Of a stretch of 64,000 nucleotides of DNA, positions 24,880 through 33,340 are shown piece by piece. A model generated the notes under the pieces. That model saw nothing but the letters and a program-made list of their open reading frames with translations. It was not told the origin of the DNA and did not search any database. The stretch's first letter is position 1; each line of letters opens with the position of its first letter. Source of the stretch: Flavobacterium agri (GTDB lineage: Bacteria > Bacteroidota > Bacteroidia > Flavobacteriales > Flavobacteriaceae); assembly GCF_013401995.1 (NCBI RefSeq), contig NZ_JACBJI010000002.1, positions 558,989-622,988 of the forward strand. Direction: 5' to 3'. A program made the translations under genes and the position numbers.

Positions 24880-26181
24880 ATGGACAACCTCGACGCCGCC
24901 CGGCTACAGATGGCTTTTACCCTGATGTTTCATATCGTTTTTGCCTGTATCGGAATGGTCATGCCATTTTTTATGGTCGTTTCCCACTTCAAATGGCTCA
25001 AGACGCGCAACCCGATTTACCTCACGCTGACCAAAGCCTGGCAGAAAGGCGTCGCGATTTTCTTCGTTACCGGAGCCGTTTCCGGAACAGCGCTTTCATT
25101 CGAACTAGGACTTCTTTGGCCCGGATTCATGAAGCACGCCGGACCGATTATAGGGATGCCTTTTTCATTGGAAGGTGCTGCTTTTTTCGTCGAAGCGCTC
25201 GCCATCGGATTTTATCTGTACGGATGGAACAAAATCAACGAAAAATTCCATTGGCTTACCGGAGTCATCGTAGGCGTTTCGGGTGTCGCTTCGGGAATTT
25301 TGGTCGTGTCGGCCAACAGTTGGATGAACGCACCTTCGGGTTTCGATTATATCAACGGACAATACGTCAATATCGATCCGGTCAAAGCCTTGCTCAACGA
25401 TGCCTGGTTTTCTCAAGCCTTGCATATGACACTTGCCGCTTTTGCCGCCACGGGTTTTGCCGTCGCGGGAATCCATGCATGGCAGGTATATCGCAAACAC
25501 AATCCGGCGGTTCACGCCAAAGCGTTTCATATCGCGATCATTTTTGGTGGAATTGCGGCTTTGTTGCAACCTTTAAGCGGTGACATCGCCGCCAAAGACG
25601 TGGCCAAACGCCAACCCGTGAAACTCGCCGCGATGGAAGCGCATTATGAAACCGAAAAAGGCGCGCCTCTGTACATTGGTGGTATCGTCGATGAAAAAAA
25701 CAAGACGGTTTCGCATAAAATCGAAATTACGAAAGGTTTGTCATTCCTGTCTTTTGGCGATTTCGATGCCGAAGTGAAAGGACTAAACGATTTCCCGAAG
25801 GACGAACTTCCGCCGGTCGCGATTCCGCATTATGCGTTCCAGGTCATGGTCGGCATGGGCGGAATCATGGCGTTGGCCGCGCTTTTCTATTTTATCAGTG
25901 TGAGGAAACGCAAATGGTGGGAAAACTCGAAATTCTGGCTGCTGTTCGCCATTTTGGCCCCGACGGGTTACATCGCACTCGAAGCAGGTTGGGTCGTGAC
26001 CGAAGTCGGCCGTCAACCGTGGATCATCCATAAAGTGATGCGTACTAAAGACGCCGTCACGCCAATGCCCGGAATGATTTACAGTTTCTGGTTTTATGTA
26101 CTGCTGTATACGATCCTGACGCTTACCGTGATTTGGCTCATGCGCAGACAGATCAAAGTGTTGAACCAAAAAGTCGATTGA
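24880..26181 (+). CDS. cydA: cytochrome bd ubiquinol oxidase subunit I, 433 aa
   Basis: Nine hydrophobic helices; heme ligand candidate His18 in L-M-F-H-I-V-F. S-A-N-S-W-M-N-A-P-S-G-F and the short quinol loop (K-L-A-A-M-E) are present, and G-R-Q-P-W-I-I-H near residue 380 is diagnostic of CydA. The short Q-loop form is about 430 aa. It reduces oxygen with quinol at high affinity in the inner membrane. cydB follows after 1 base. Confidence 0.95.
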   Translation: MDNLDAARLQMAFTLMFHIVFACIGMVMPFFMVVSHFKWLKTRNPIYLTLTKAWQKGVAIFFVTGAVSGTALSFELGLLWPGFMKHAGPIIGMPFSLEGAAFFVEALAIGFYLYGWNKINEKFHWLTGVIVGVSGVASGILVVSANSWMNAPSGFDYINGQYVNIDPVKALLNDAWFSQALHMTLAAFAATGFAVAGIHAWQVYRKHNPAVHAKAFHIAIIFGGIAALLQPLSGDIAAKDVAKRQPVKLAAMEAHYETEKGAPLYIGGIVDEKNKTVSHKIEITKGLSFLSFGDFDAEVKGLNDFPKDELPPVAIPHYAFQVMVGMGGIMALAALFYFISVRKRKWWENSKFWLLFAILAPTGYIALEAGWVVTEVGRQPWIIHKVMRTKDAVTPMPGMIYSFWFYVLLYTILTLTVIWLMRRQIKVLNQKVD

Positions 26182-26182
26182 T

Positions 26183-27208
26183 ATGCTGTACGTCGTCTTA
26201 GTTTTCCTTGTCCTTTCATTTTTCCTTTATGTGTTGCTTGGCGGTGCCGATTTTGGTGCCGGAATCATCGAATTATTCTCTTCCAAAGACAACCAAAAAC
26301 CGATCAAAAAAACCGTTTACGAAGTCATGGGACCAGTTTGGGAAGCCAACCACATTTGGATCATCATCATGATCGTGATTTTATGGATTGGATTTCCGGC
26401 CACGTACAATGTCGTCGTCGTTTATCTGCACATCCCGTTAACACTGGTTTTGCTCGGGATTACGTTGAGAGGCGCGGCTTTTATTTTTCGCCATTACGAC
26501 GCGATAAAAGGCGGTTCCCAAAAGCTTTACGACCGTCTTTTCAGGATATCGTGCCTGATTACGCCGATTTTCCTCGGCATGACGTTCGGTGCTTTGGTCA
26601 CGGGCGACATCGTTTTGATCGAAGACAATCCGAATGCTGGTTTTTATGAGGTATATGTGCATCCTTGGTTGCAGGTTTTCCCGATTTTGATAGGTTGTTT
26701 TTATGCGACCTTGTGTTCGTTTTTGGCTTCGGTTTTCTTGATCGGAGAAGCTTCGGACGACGAAAAGAGAATGTACATGCGAAAAGCCAGGGTTGCGATC
26801 CTTGCCGTAATCGCTTTCGGTTTTTTGGTGTTGATAACGGGCTTTGCCGAAGGGCGCGATTTCGTTACCGATTTCGTTGCGAATCCTTTTGCAGATGCTG
26901 CGGTTTTGTTGTCGGCAATCTTGCTTTATCCGCTGTTTCGCGCGATTCGTTTCGGACGCGTCAAAAGATGCCGTTTTTTTGGCGGTTTACAGGTCTCGTT
27001 GATTTTGTTCGCGGCCGCCATCACGCATTTTCCGCATGTGATTGAAACGACGTCGGGCAAACTCAATTTTATGGACGGCCTCGCGCCTCAAAGTGTGATG
27101 AACGTGCTTGCGATTTCTTTGATAATCGGTGGTTTGTTGATTATTCCGGGTTTTTTGCACTTGCTCAAATCGTTCCACATGATTAAGATGTTGGAAGATA
27201 AGGAGTGA
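26183..27208 (+). CDS. cydB: cytochrome bd ubiquinol oxidase subunit II, 341 aa
   Basis: G-G-A-D-F-G-A-G-I-I-E at about residues 15-25 and G-P-V-W-E-A-N-H-I-W (about 51-60) are the CydB signatures. About eight to nine helices. It forms the structural partner of CydA. No CydX-type small gene was found directly downstream. The operon ends near the palindrome at 27239-27271. Confidence 0.95.
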   Translation: MLYVVLVFLVLSFFLYVLLGGADFGAGIIELFSSKDNQKPIKKTVYEVMGPVWEANHIWIIIMIVILWIGFPATYNVVVVYLHIPLTLVLLGITLRGAAFIFRHYDAIKGGSQKLYDRLFRISCLITPIFLGMTFGALVTGDIVLIEDNPNAGFYEVYVHPWLQVFPILIGCFYATLCSFLASVFLIGEASDDEKRMYMRKARVAILAVIAFGFLVLITGFAEGRDFVTDFVANPFADAAVLLSAILLYPLFRAIRFGRVKRCRFFGGLQVSLILFAAAITHFPHVIETTSGKLNFMDGLAPQSVMNVLAISLIIGGLLIIPGFLHLLKSFHMIKMLEDKE

Positions 27209-27238
27209 TGCGATTTTGGGTTTGCAGATTTTCCAGAG

Positions 27239-27271
27239 AGACCTCAAAGGTTTTCAAAACCTTTGAGGTCT
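27239..27271. repeat. 33-bp palindrome (dispersed repeat or terminator)
   Basis: AGACCTCAAAGGTTTT (27239-27254), one C, and its perfect reverse complement (27256-27271). It is related in design to the AGACCTAACAGGTTT element at 31499-31551. It ends the cydAB operon and may act as a terminator despite lacking a long T run. Confidence 0.8.
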
Positions 27272-27335
27272 AGCAAATTTAACTTTTTGAAATCCACACC
27301 AATTACAGTTTTTCTATGTCATTTGTTAAAACAAT

Positions 27336-28229
27336 ATGCCAAACCTCACGTACATAAAAGCGACTCCAAACGACGCCCGAGAATTATCCGAAATTGCGTT
27401 CGAATCCAAGCGGAATTGGGGTTATCCGAACGAATGGATGCAACTTTGGAAAACCGAATTGACGCTTACACCTGATTACATTCTTGAAAATCACGTCGTC
27501 AAAATCTTCGCGAATAGCAAACTGATCGGTTTTTTCTCGATCATCGAAGGTGAACCGACTGAGCTTGATCATTTGTGGCTCACTCCTCAAAACATGCGCA
27601 GAGGTTTCGGGAAGCACATTTTTGATGAGATTCGAAGGACCGTTTCAATAAAAGGCAAAACCACATTCCGATTAGTGGCCGAACCGCGAGCCAAAGGGTT
27701 TTACGACAAAATGGGCGGATGCGTCACAAGTAGTTTTGAAAGCAAGATTGCAGGAAGGTTTTTGGAAGTGTACGAATTTTTCACCTTGCCGGATATTTGT
27801 GTTCAAAATGCGGTAGAGGCCGATTATCCAGAACTTTTTGCCGTTTGGGAAAATTCCGTAAAGGCGACGCACGACTTCCTTTCGCCCGATGATTTTGAGT
27901 TTTTTCGAGAAATGGTCAGAACCGGAGACGTATTCCGTTCGGTTCCGATTTTGAAATCCGTAAGGCAAAACGGTCGCATCATAGCATTTTTGGGCGTGTT
28001 CGACGAAAACCTCGAAATGCTTTTCATACACGATGATTTTAGGGGAAAAGGAGTCGGCAAATTTTTGATCGGATTCGCATTAAACCATTTGGGCGTTCGC
28101 AAAGTCGAAGTCAACAAAGACAACGTTCGGGCCGTCGGTTTTTACGAGCGTTTCGGGTTCAAGACCTACAAGGAAACCGCAACCGACGGATTGGGAAAAC
28201 CGTATCCGTTGCTGTACATGGCAATCTAA
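27336..28229 (+). CDS. tandem GNAT N-acetyltransferase, 297 aa
   Basis: Two GNAT modules in one chain. The first, about 1-145, has the acetyl-CoA loop region L-W-L-T-P-Q-N-M-R-R-G-F-G-K. The second, about 152-297, has I-H-D-D-F-R-G-K-G-V-G-K-F-L and V-N-K-D-N-V-R-A-V-G-F-Y-E-R-F-G-F, like YjaB-type acetyltransferases. Each half could bind acetyl-CoA. Fusion of two unlike GNATs is uncommon. The substrate is unknown. Confidence 0.85.
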   Translation: MPNLTYIKATPNDARELSEIAFESKRNWGYPNEWMQLWKTELTLTPDYILENHVVKIFANSKLIGFFSIIEGEPTELDHLWLTPQNMRRGFGKHIFDEIRRTVSIKGKTTFRLVAEPRAKGFYDKMGGCVTSSFESKIAGRFLEVYEFFTLPDICVQNAVEADYPELFAVWENSVKATHDFLSPDDFEFFREMVRTGDVFRSVPILKSVRQNGRIIAFLGVFDENLEMLFIHDDFRGKGVGKFLIGFALNHLGVRKVEVNKDNVRAVGFYERFGFKTYKETATDGLGKPYPLLYMAI

Positions 28230-28266
28230 ATTTATCCATGCGGTCCCAAATCGCTGTTGAATAATA

Positions 28267-28716
28267 ATGAAAAACGAACTCAAAGGAAAAATGAAAATAG
28301 CATCCTCGTTAATTATCCTGTTAGCTGTTGGTTGCGGTATTGCTTCAAAAAGAAAGAACGATGCCTATGATGTGGAGGTGATAAAATACGTCGAGTCCTC
28401 CTCAAGTACACAATCTTTTGATATTTCGGAGAGGAGCTTTTGGAACTGGCCGGATCTGCACGCTAAATTCTCAATGCGCAGTAATCTTGTTCAAGAAGTT
28501 CAGGCTTTGCCGATTGATGATAACCCTGGATTGTTTGAATTCAAATACGCATTCATATTTCAAACTGCCAGTCAAAGAGATACGATGTATAGCGATCGAT
28601 CTCTTAAGCATTGGTTATTTATAAACAAAATGGATAGAGTATACCGAATAGATAAAGAAGGTGAGATAGCTTCATCATTGGGTCATAATTCTTCTTTTTT
28701 CTCAACCTGCTGGTAA
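28267..28716 (+). CDS. hypothetical lipoprotein, about 149 aa
   Basis: A hydrophobic N-terminus with lipobox L-L-A-V-G-C (Cys at about residue 24; ATG 28291 is an alternative start that leaves a normal 15-residue signal). The mature part is polar, with a W-N-W-P-D-L-H motif. Family not recognised. AT-rich codon use relative to its neighbours. It converges with the oxyR gene. Confidence 0.6.
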   Translation: MKNELKGKMKIASSLIILLAVGCGIASKRKNDAYDVEVIKYVESSSSTQSFDISERSFWNWPDLHAKFSMRSNLVQEVQALPIDDNPGLFEFKYAFIFQTASQRDTMYSDRSLKHWLFINKMDRVYRIDKEGEIASSLGHNSSFFSTCW

Positions 28717-28735
28717 CGCTAGCCAGATTCTGCAT

Positions 28736-29707
28736 TTATTTTCCGCCCGATATTTTCCCAATCCAATAAGGCGAGTCGTTCCATCGGATTTTCTTGAACG
28801 CGAAATCTTTTTTCAAATCTTCGGGAAGGCAATTCCAGATGCCTTCGTGCATTTTTTCGAGCAGTAATTTCTTCGAAAAACTATCGGTCACGACCAAACT
28901 GATCTCGCGAACAGGTTTCGGATCCTTGAACGGCTTGAACAGTTCGCTGTGATTTTCGTTAGCCGTAGAAAGTTGCGGAATGATCGCAAAGCCGAGCCCG
29001 GCACGCACCAAATTCTTGAGCGTTTCGATCGAGCCGATGTCGTACGTGAATTGTTCCTTTATCTTTTTTACGTCCTTAATCCCGCAAATGTCGAGCAGTT
29101 GCGCATTGTAACAGAATTCGTCCTGCAGCAGCAAGAGTTCGGGTCTGTCTGTAGGTTGCAATTCATAAGTGCTTTCGGATGCTTTCGGATGCGTTTCGTT
29201 GAGATACGCCACGAAAGGTTCAGAAAAGACGCTGTGTTCGATGAGGTTCGCATTTCCCGTCGGCGTTGCCATAAGCGCCACGTCTATCGCGCCCGATTCG
29301 AGATCGCGCATCAAATGATACGTCGAGGCTTCCTTGATGATGAAATGCACTTTGGGCGCCAATTCGCGCATCTGTTTAATGAACAGCGGAATCAAATAAG
29401 GTGAAAGCGTCGAAATCACGCCGAGCTTGAGTTCGCCTTCGAGCGTGTTCTTTTGGTTGATCACGAAATCGCGGATGTCATCGGCTTCACGCAATATCTT
29501 TTTGGCGCGCTGGATGATTTCGGTTCCGGCCAAAGTTGGCGTCAACGGCACTTTGCTTCGGTCGAAAATTTTTATTCCGATTTCTTCTTCGAGATTTTTG
29601 AGTTGGATCGTAAGTCCGGGTTGTGTCACCATACATACTTCGGCAGCCCGCGCGAAATGGCGTTCTTCATCCAAAGCGACTATGTATTTAAGCTGTTGCA
29701 AAGTCAT
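28736..29707 (-). CDS. oxyR: OxyR-type LysR regulator, 323 aa
   Basis: The N-terminal LysR HTH (M-T-L-Q-Q-L-K-Y-I-V-A-L, then A-R-A-A-E-V-C-M-V-T-Q-P-G-L) is followed by the co-inducer domain. By codon count, Cys199 and Cys208 sit in E-F-C-Y-N-A-Q-L-L-D-I-C-G-I, the C-x8-C pair at the same positions as the peroxide-sensing disulfide of E. coli OxyR. It is divergent from a secreted hydrolase and an OsmC-family gene, which are likely targets. A LysR-like site lies at 29730-29743. Confidence 0.88.
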   Translation of the reverse strand: MTLQQLKYIVALDEERHFARAAEVCMVTQPGLTIQLKNLEEEIGIKIFDRSKVPLTPTLAGTEIIQRAKKILREADDIRDFVINQKNTLEGELKLGVISTLSPYLIPLFIKQMRELAPKVHFIIKEASTYHLMRDLESGAIDVALMATPTGNANLIEHSVFSEPFVAYLNETHPKASESTYELQPTDRPELLLLQDEFCYNAQLLDICGIKDVKKIKEQFTYDIGSIETLKNLVRAGLGFAIIPQLSTANENHSELFKPFKDPKPVREISLVVTDSFSKKLLLEKMHEGIWNCLPEDLKKDFAFKKIRWNDSPYWIGKISGGK

Positions 29708-29729
29708 AATTATAATTTTATTTTATAAA

Positions 29730-29743
29730 GATAAAAAATTATC
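29730..29743. promoter_or_regulatory. candidate OxyR binding site
   Basis: GATA-N6-TATC (an interrupted palindrome) lies directly upstream of the -33 box of the hydrolase promoter and 23 bp from the oxyR start, where a LysR-type protein would be expected to bind in a divergent region. Confidence 0.4.
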
Positions 29744-29745
29744 AA

Positions 29746-29778
29746 TTTGTTTTATGAAGGTAAGTCGAAATATCTTTG
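29746..29778 (+). promoter_or_regulatory. promoter of the secreted hydrolase-osmC unit
   Basis: TTTG (29746-29749), a 21-bp spacer and TATCTTTG (29771-29778), an exact TAnnTTTG. The gene starts at 29819, giving a leader of about 35 nt. Confidence 0.6.
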
Positions 29779-29818
29779 TCTCATCAAAATGAAATAACCA
29801 TCATTAAAACTTACAATC

Positions 29819-30847
29819 ATGAAAACAACCATCATTACTTCGATCGCTTTGCTAAGCACAATCTTGTCTTTCGGACAAATCGATACTGCCCTTTCAGGAA
29901 ATTATGCAGTCGAAAACAAAACACGTGAATTCCTTAAAGCCGTACACGGCGACGGAACGGGAAAACAACTTTACGAACTTTCTTATGACGATGCACGAAA
30001 AGTACTCATCGGCGCACAAACCGGAAACTACAAATTGCAACCGGCTGACATCACAGAAAAAACCATCACCCAAGATGGCAAAACCGTAAAACTGACCATC
30101 GTAAAACCAAAAGGCGCTAAAGGAAACTTGCCGACCGTGATGTACTTCCACGGTGGCGGATGGGTTCTCGGAAACTTCTTCACACACGAAAGATTGGTAC
30201 GCGAATTAGCCGTCGGAGCGAATGTAGCCGTGGTTTTCGTAAACTACACACCATCGCCTGAAGCTTTGTTCCCGGTTGCGAACGAAGAAGCGTACGCCGC
30301 TACGAAATGGATCAAAGCCAACGGTGCTTCACTGGGATTGAACACTACAAAACTTGGAGTTGCCGGTGACAGCGTCGGCGGAAACATGGCGATTGCCGTA
30401 ACCTTGATGGCCAAAGACCGCAAAGGACCGCACATCGATTTCCAACTGTTGTTCTATCCTGTAACGGACGATAACCTCGACACTGCATCTTACCAACAAT
30501 TTGCCAACGGACACTTCCTTACCAAAAACGCCATGGATTGGTTCTGGAAAACCTACGCTCCGAAAACCGAAGACCGCAACAGCATTTACGCTTCTCCGCT
30601 TCGTGCCGACATCGACCAACTCAAAGGATTGCCTGAAGCTTTGGTGATCGTAGCCGAAAACGACGTATTGCGTGACGAAGGCGAGGCCTATGCCAAAAAA
30701 CTCAATGCAGCCGGAGTGAAAGTGACCGCAACCCGCTACATCGGAACCATTCACGACTTCGTAATGTTGAATCCAATTACTGGAACGCCAGCCCCGAGAG
30801 CCGCTATCGCACAAGCCATCGACTTCTTGAAAGCCGAAACAAAATAA
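29819..30847 (+). CDS. secreted alpha/beta hydrolase, hormone-sensitive-lipase type, 342 aa
   Basis: Signal peptide M-K-T-T-I-I-T-S-I-A-L-L-S-T-I-L-S-F-G. The HSL-family oxyanion motif H-G-G-G-W and the nucleophile motif G-D-S-V-G-G are present, with Asp (E-N-D-V-L-R-D) and His (G-T-I-H-D-F) completing the triad. It is predicted to be a periplasmic or exported esterase. It is separated from osmC by 85 bases and shares the oxyR-facing promoter. The codon use is clean and the gene intact. Confidence 0.88.
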   Translation: MKTTIITSIALLSTILSFGQIDTALSGNYAVENKTREFLKAVHGDGTGKQLYELSYDDARKVLIGAQTGNYKLQPADITEKTITQDGKTVKLTIVKPKGAKGNLPTVMYFHGGGWVLGNFFTHERLVRELAVGANVAVVFVNYTPSPEALFPVANEEAYAATKWIKANGASLGLNTTKLGVAGDSVGGNMAIAVTLMAKDRKGPHIDFQLLFYPVTDDNLDTASYQQFANGHFLTKNAMDWFWKTYAPKTEDRNSIYASPLRADIDQLKGLPEALVIVAENDVLRDEGEAYAKKLNAAGVKVTATRYIGTIHDFVMLNPITGTPAPRAAIAQAIDFLKAETK

Positions 30848-30932
30848 AACGATCCGAAAGTAAACGGAAGCATCCAAAAACAAACGACAACAAACGCTTA
30901 TAAACATTTACAAACACATAAATTCAGAAATC

Positions 30933-31352
30933 ATGAAATTCACAAGAAAAGCAAACGCAAACTGGAAAGGAACAGGAATGGAAGGAAAAGGAACCATTTC
31001 TACACAAAGCACAACCTTGAACAACACACAACTTTCGTTCAAGACAAGATTCGAAGACGGTAGCGTCGGGACAAATCCCGAAGAATTGATCGCCGCCGCG
31101 CACTCGGGTTGCTACACCATGCAATTGAGCTTCCTGTTGAACGAAGCCGGATACGTCGCAGAAAATCTCGACACCGAAGCAAGATTGACGTTCGAAGACG
31201 GTACGATCACCAAAATCCACCTTGAACTCAACGCTGTCGTCCCGGGATTGGCCGAAGACAAATTCCAGGAATTGGCCGCAAAAGCAAAAGCGATCTGTCC
31301 GGTTTCTAAAGTTTTGAACGCCGAGATTACGCTTACAGCAACACTTTCCTAA
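30933..31352 (+). CDS. OsmC-family hydroperoxide-handling protein, 139 aa
   Basis: T-N-P-E-E-L-I-A-A-A-H-S-G-C-Y is the OsmC/Ohr motif with the first catalytic cysteine (about residue 62), and a second, I-C-P-V-S-K, lies near residue 126. Both cysteines are conserved. The family reduces organic hydroperoxides. Its position downstream of the oxyR-facing promoter fits a peroxide-stress role. The closest named group is OsmC rather than Ohr by length (about 140 aa) and motif. Confidence 0.92.
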   Translation: MKFTRKANANWKGTGMEGKGTISTQSTTLNNTQLSFKTRFEDGSVGTNPEELIAAAHSGCYTMQLSFLLNEAGYVAENLDTEARLTFEDGTITKIHLELNAVVPGLAEDKFQELAAKAKAICPVSKVLNAEITLTATLS

Positions 31353-31382
31353 GTGTGTTTTGATTAAGTTGATTGATGACGG

Positions 31383-31412
31383 AACAGGCTCCTTTTTGGG
31401 GCCTGTTTTTTT
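31383..31412 (+). terminator. intrinsic terminator after osmC
   Basis: AACAGGC (31383-31389) and GCCTGTT (31401-31407) followed by T8. Confidence 0.85.
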
Positions 31413-31458
31413 TAAATCCAAGCTGAATTGTGCAGGAAGCTTTAAGAAAAACTACAGA

Positions 31459-31551
31459 AAATCTGTACCGCAGCGTGGAAAAAATCCGCTAACTTCGGTT
31501 AGACCTAACAGGTTTCCCGCCGGGTACAGATTTGAAACCTGTTAGGTCTAA
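31459..31551. repeat. interlocked double palindrome
   Basis: Arm A1 AAATCTGTACC (31459-31469) pairs with A2 GGTACAGATTT (31523-31533). Arm B1 TTAGACCTAACAGGTTT (31499-31515) pairs with B2 (31535-31551). The order A1-B1-A2-B2 is a pseudoknot topology. The B arms resemble the 27239 palindrome. Probably a dispersed Flavobacteriaceae element. Confidence 0.65.
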
Positions 31552-31594
31552 ACCTCAAAATGCAATTTCGGATACCAAATCGTTCCAACGCATT

Positions 31595-32341
31595 TCAAAA
31601 CCGCACGACCATTCCGCAGCCTATGTGTTTTCCGTCATAAAACGGCATCAGGCTTGAATTGCCATCCATTTGTTTGTCTCCAAAAATCGTGCGCGAGATC
31701 CACGGTTGTACCCAATACGCCATTTTAGTGCTCAAGATTCCTATTCCGGCTCCCGCGGCCACATCGGTAAGCCAATGCCGGTTGTTATACATGCGGAACA
31801 AGCCCGTTCCCGTGGCGACCGCATAACCCGCAACCCCGTACCAAATCGATTTGTCCTTGTATTCCTGATACAAAAATTCGGCACCCATGAAGGCCGTGGC
31901 GGTATGGCCCGACGGAAACGAATTGCGCGAGCTGCCATCGGGTCTTTGCTGTTTGGTAATCGATTTCAATCCGAGAATCGTCGAACTCATCATCAGATAC
32001 GAAGTCGCCAAAATGATGGTGCGGTCTTTGAAATCGTGTTTGCCCTTTATTCCCATGGCATTGAGTGCGTAAACCGAAACGAAAGGCGAGTATTGCGTAA
32101 AATCGTCTACGGTGATCTTTTCGTCTATGTCTTCGGTGACTTCCTCACGGATTTGGGAATTGAAGCTTTTGAGTTGGTCGCTTTCGAGCCCGATTACACC
32201 ATATCCGATAAGAACGGCGGGAACGGCAAATGCCTTGAAATCGAATTTGACCGAATCTTTGGCGACAAAAGTAGAGTCTGTGTTTTGAGAAAACGTCTTG
32301 CTTCCGACAAGCAAAAAAAGGAATAAAGCGGTTTTGTTCAT
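31595..32341 (-). CDS. PAP2-superfamily phosphatase, 248 aa
   Basis: Start MNKTALFLFLLVGSKTFSQ, a signal peptide; an upstream in-frame start extends the frame without family support. The three PAP2 motifs are complete: K-S-I-T-K-Q-Q-R-P, S-F-P-S-G-H-T-A-T-A-F and R-M-Y-N-N-R-H-W-L-T-D-V. It probably dephosphorylates a lipid phosphate or related substrate in the envelope. It is divergent from the PorT-like gene. Confidence 0.9.
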   Translation of the reverse strand: MNKTALFLFLLVGSKTFSQNTDSTFVAKDSVKFDFKAFAVPAVLIGYGVIGLESDQLKSFNSQIREEVTEDIDEKITVDDFTQYSPFVSVYALNAMGIKGKHDFKDRTIILATSYLMMSSTILGLKSITKQQRPDGSSRNSFPSGHTATAFMGAEFLYQEYKDKSIWYGVAGYAVATGTGLFRMYNNRHWLTDVAAGAGIGILSTKMAYWVQPWISRTIFGDKQMDGNSSLMPFYDGKHIGCGMVVRF

Positions 32342-32454
32342 GAGGCTTTTTTGGCAAAACGCTATGCCAATCGCAATATTGGTTGGACCCGATCGGTTTA
32401 AGTCAATCTTAAGTCGGTTAGCCATCGCGAATTTTTGTATTTTTAACCGATCGT

Positions 32455-33180
32455 ATGCCTATGAGATTTCCAGCCTTCGCCTTGTTCCTGTTACTTGTGT
32501 TCCCGGTTTTCGCGCAAAAAACCGATTCGACCGCCATCGCGCCGATGCCCGAAATCCCTGGCTATACCGAACTCGATTCACTGTATCGCGAAGACCAGTT
32601 CTACACGAGTTTCACGTACAATATTTTGTCGAATACGCCCGACAAGGTCACGCAAAACAAATTTTCGACCGGTTTTACGATCGGATTTTTGCGCGACATG
32701 CCCATCAACAAAGACCGCACGATTTCGGTTGCGGCCGGTTTCGGATATGCGTTACAGAATTTCAACTACAACCTGATCGTGAACGGAAAAGGCGTGATTC
32801 CCGAATACGAGCTGATTTCCGATTCGACTTATTACGAAAAGAACAAACTTTCGTTGAATTACATCGATATCCCGATCGAATTCCGTTGGAGAAACTCTAC
32901 GATGCGAAGCCATAAATTCTGGAGGGTTTACACGGGTGTCAAATTCAGTTACCTTTTTTACAGCCGTTCCAAATTCGTCGGCGATGGCGGAAAGACGCTC
33001 ATCATCAACAACGACGACCTCAATAAAATGCGCTATAGCGTATATCTCGCGGCGGGTTACAATACCTGGAACGCTTATGTGCAGTACGGTTTGAATCCGA
33101 TTTTCAAAAGCGGTACGGTTAACGGAAGTACGATCGACATGAGCTCCGTCAACGTCGGGCTGATGTTCTACATCCTCTAG
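32455..33180 (+). CDS. PorT-like outer-membrane beta-barrel protein, 241 aa
   Basis: Signal peptide ends F-P-V-F-A-Q. The rest alternates polar and hydrophobic residues, with many Tyr/Phe and a terminal M-F-Y-I-L, as in an 8-strand barrel. The pattern F-S-T-G-F-T-I-G-F-L-R-D-M-P-I-N resembles PorT (T9SS/gliding) proteins. A function in type IX secretion is therefore possible, but other small barrels look alike. The stop overlaps the palindrome at 33180. Confidence 0.7.
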   Translation: MPMRFPAFALFLLLVFPVFAQKTDSTAIAPMPEIPGYTELDSLYREDQFYTSFTYNILSNTPDKVTQNKFSTGFTIGFLRDMPINKDRTISVAAGFGYALQNFNYNLIVNGKGVIPEYELISDSTYYEKNKLSLNYIDIPIEFRWRNSTMRSHKFWRVYTGVKFSYLFYSRSKFVGDGGKTLIINNDDLNKMRYSVYLAAGYNTWNAYVQYGLNPIFKSGTVNGSTIDMSSVNVGLMFYIL

Positions 33181-33340
33181 AACTCGTTTAGACTTTTCCT
33201 AATCGGCTAAAAAAACATCTTTTTCGCCCAGTTCTCCAATTTTTCTCGTTCCGTAGCGCTGCTATGCAACTCCAAAAAATCGGAGAACTGAACAAAAAAT
33301 CTAAATTTTTTATCTCGATCGGAAAAGTCTAAACGAGTTC
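33180..33340. repeat. 161-bp palindromic element spanning two stop codons
   Basis: GAACTCGTTTAGACTTTTCC (33180-33199) is the perfect reverse complement of 33321-33340. Inside, CAGTTCTCC (33230-33238) pairs with GGAGAACTG (33282-33290), and TAGC-GCT-GCTA marks the centre. The left end overlaps the stop of the PorT-like gene; the right end overlaps the stop of the minus-strand gene. It is MITE-like or a bidirectional terminator. Confidence 0.8.
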
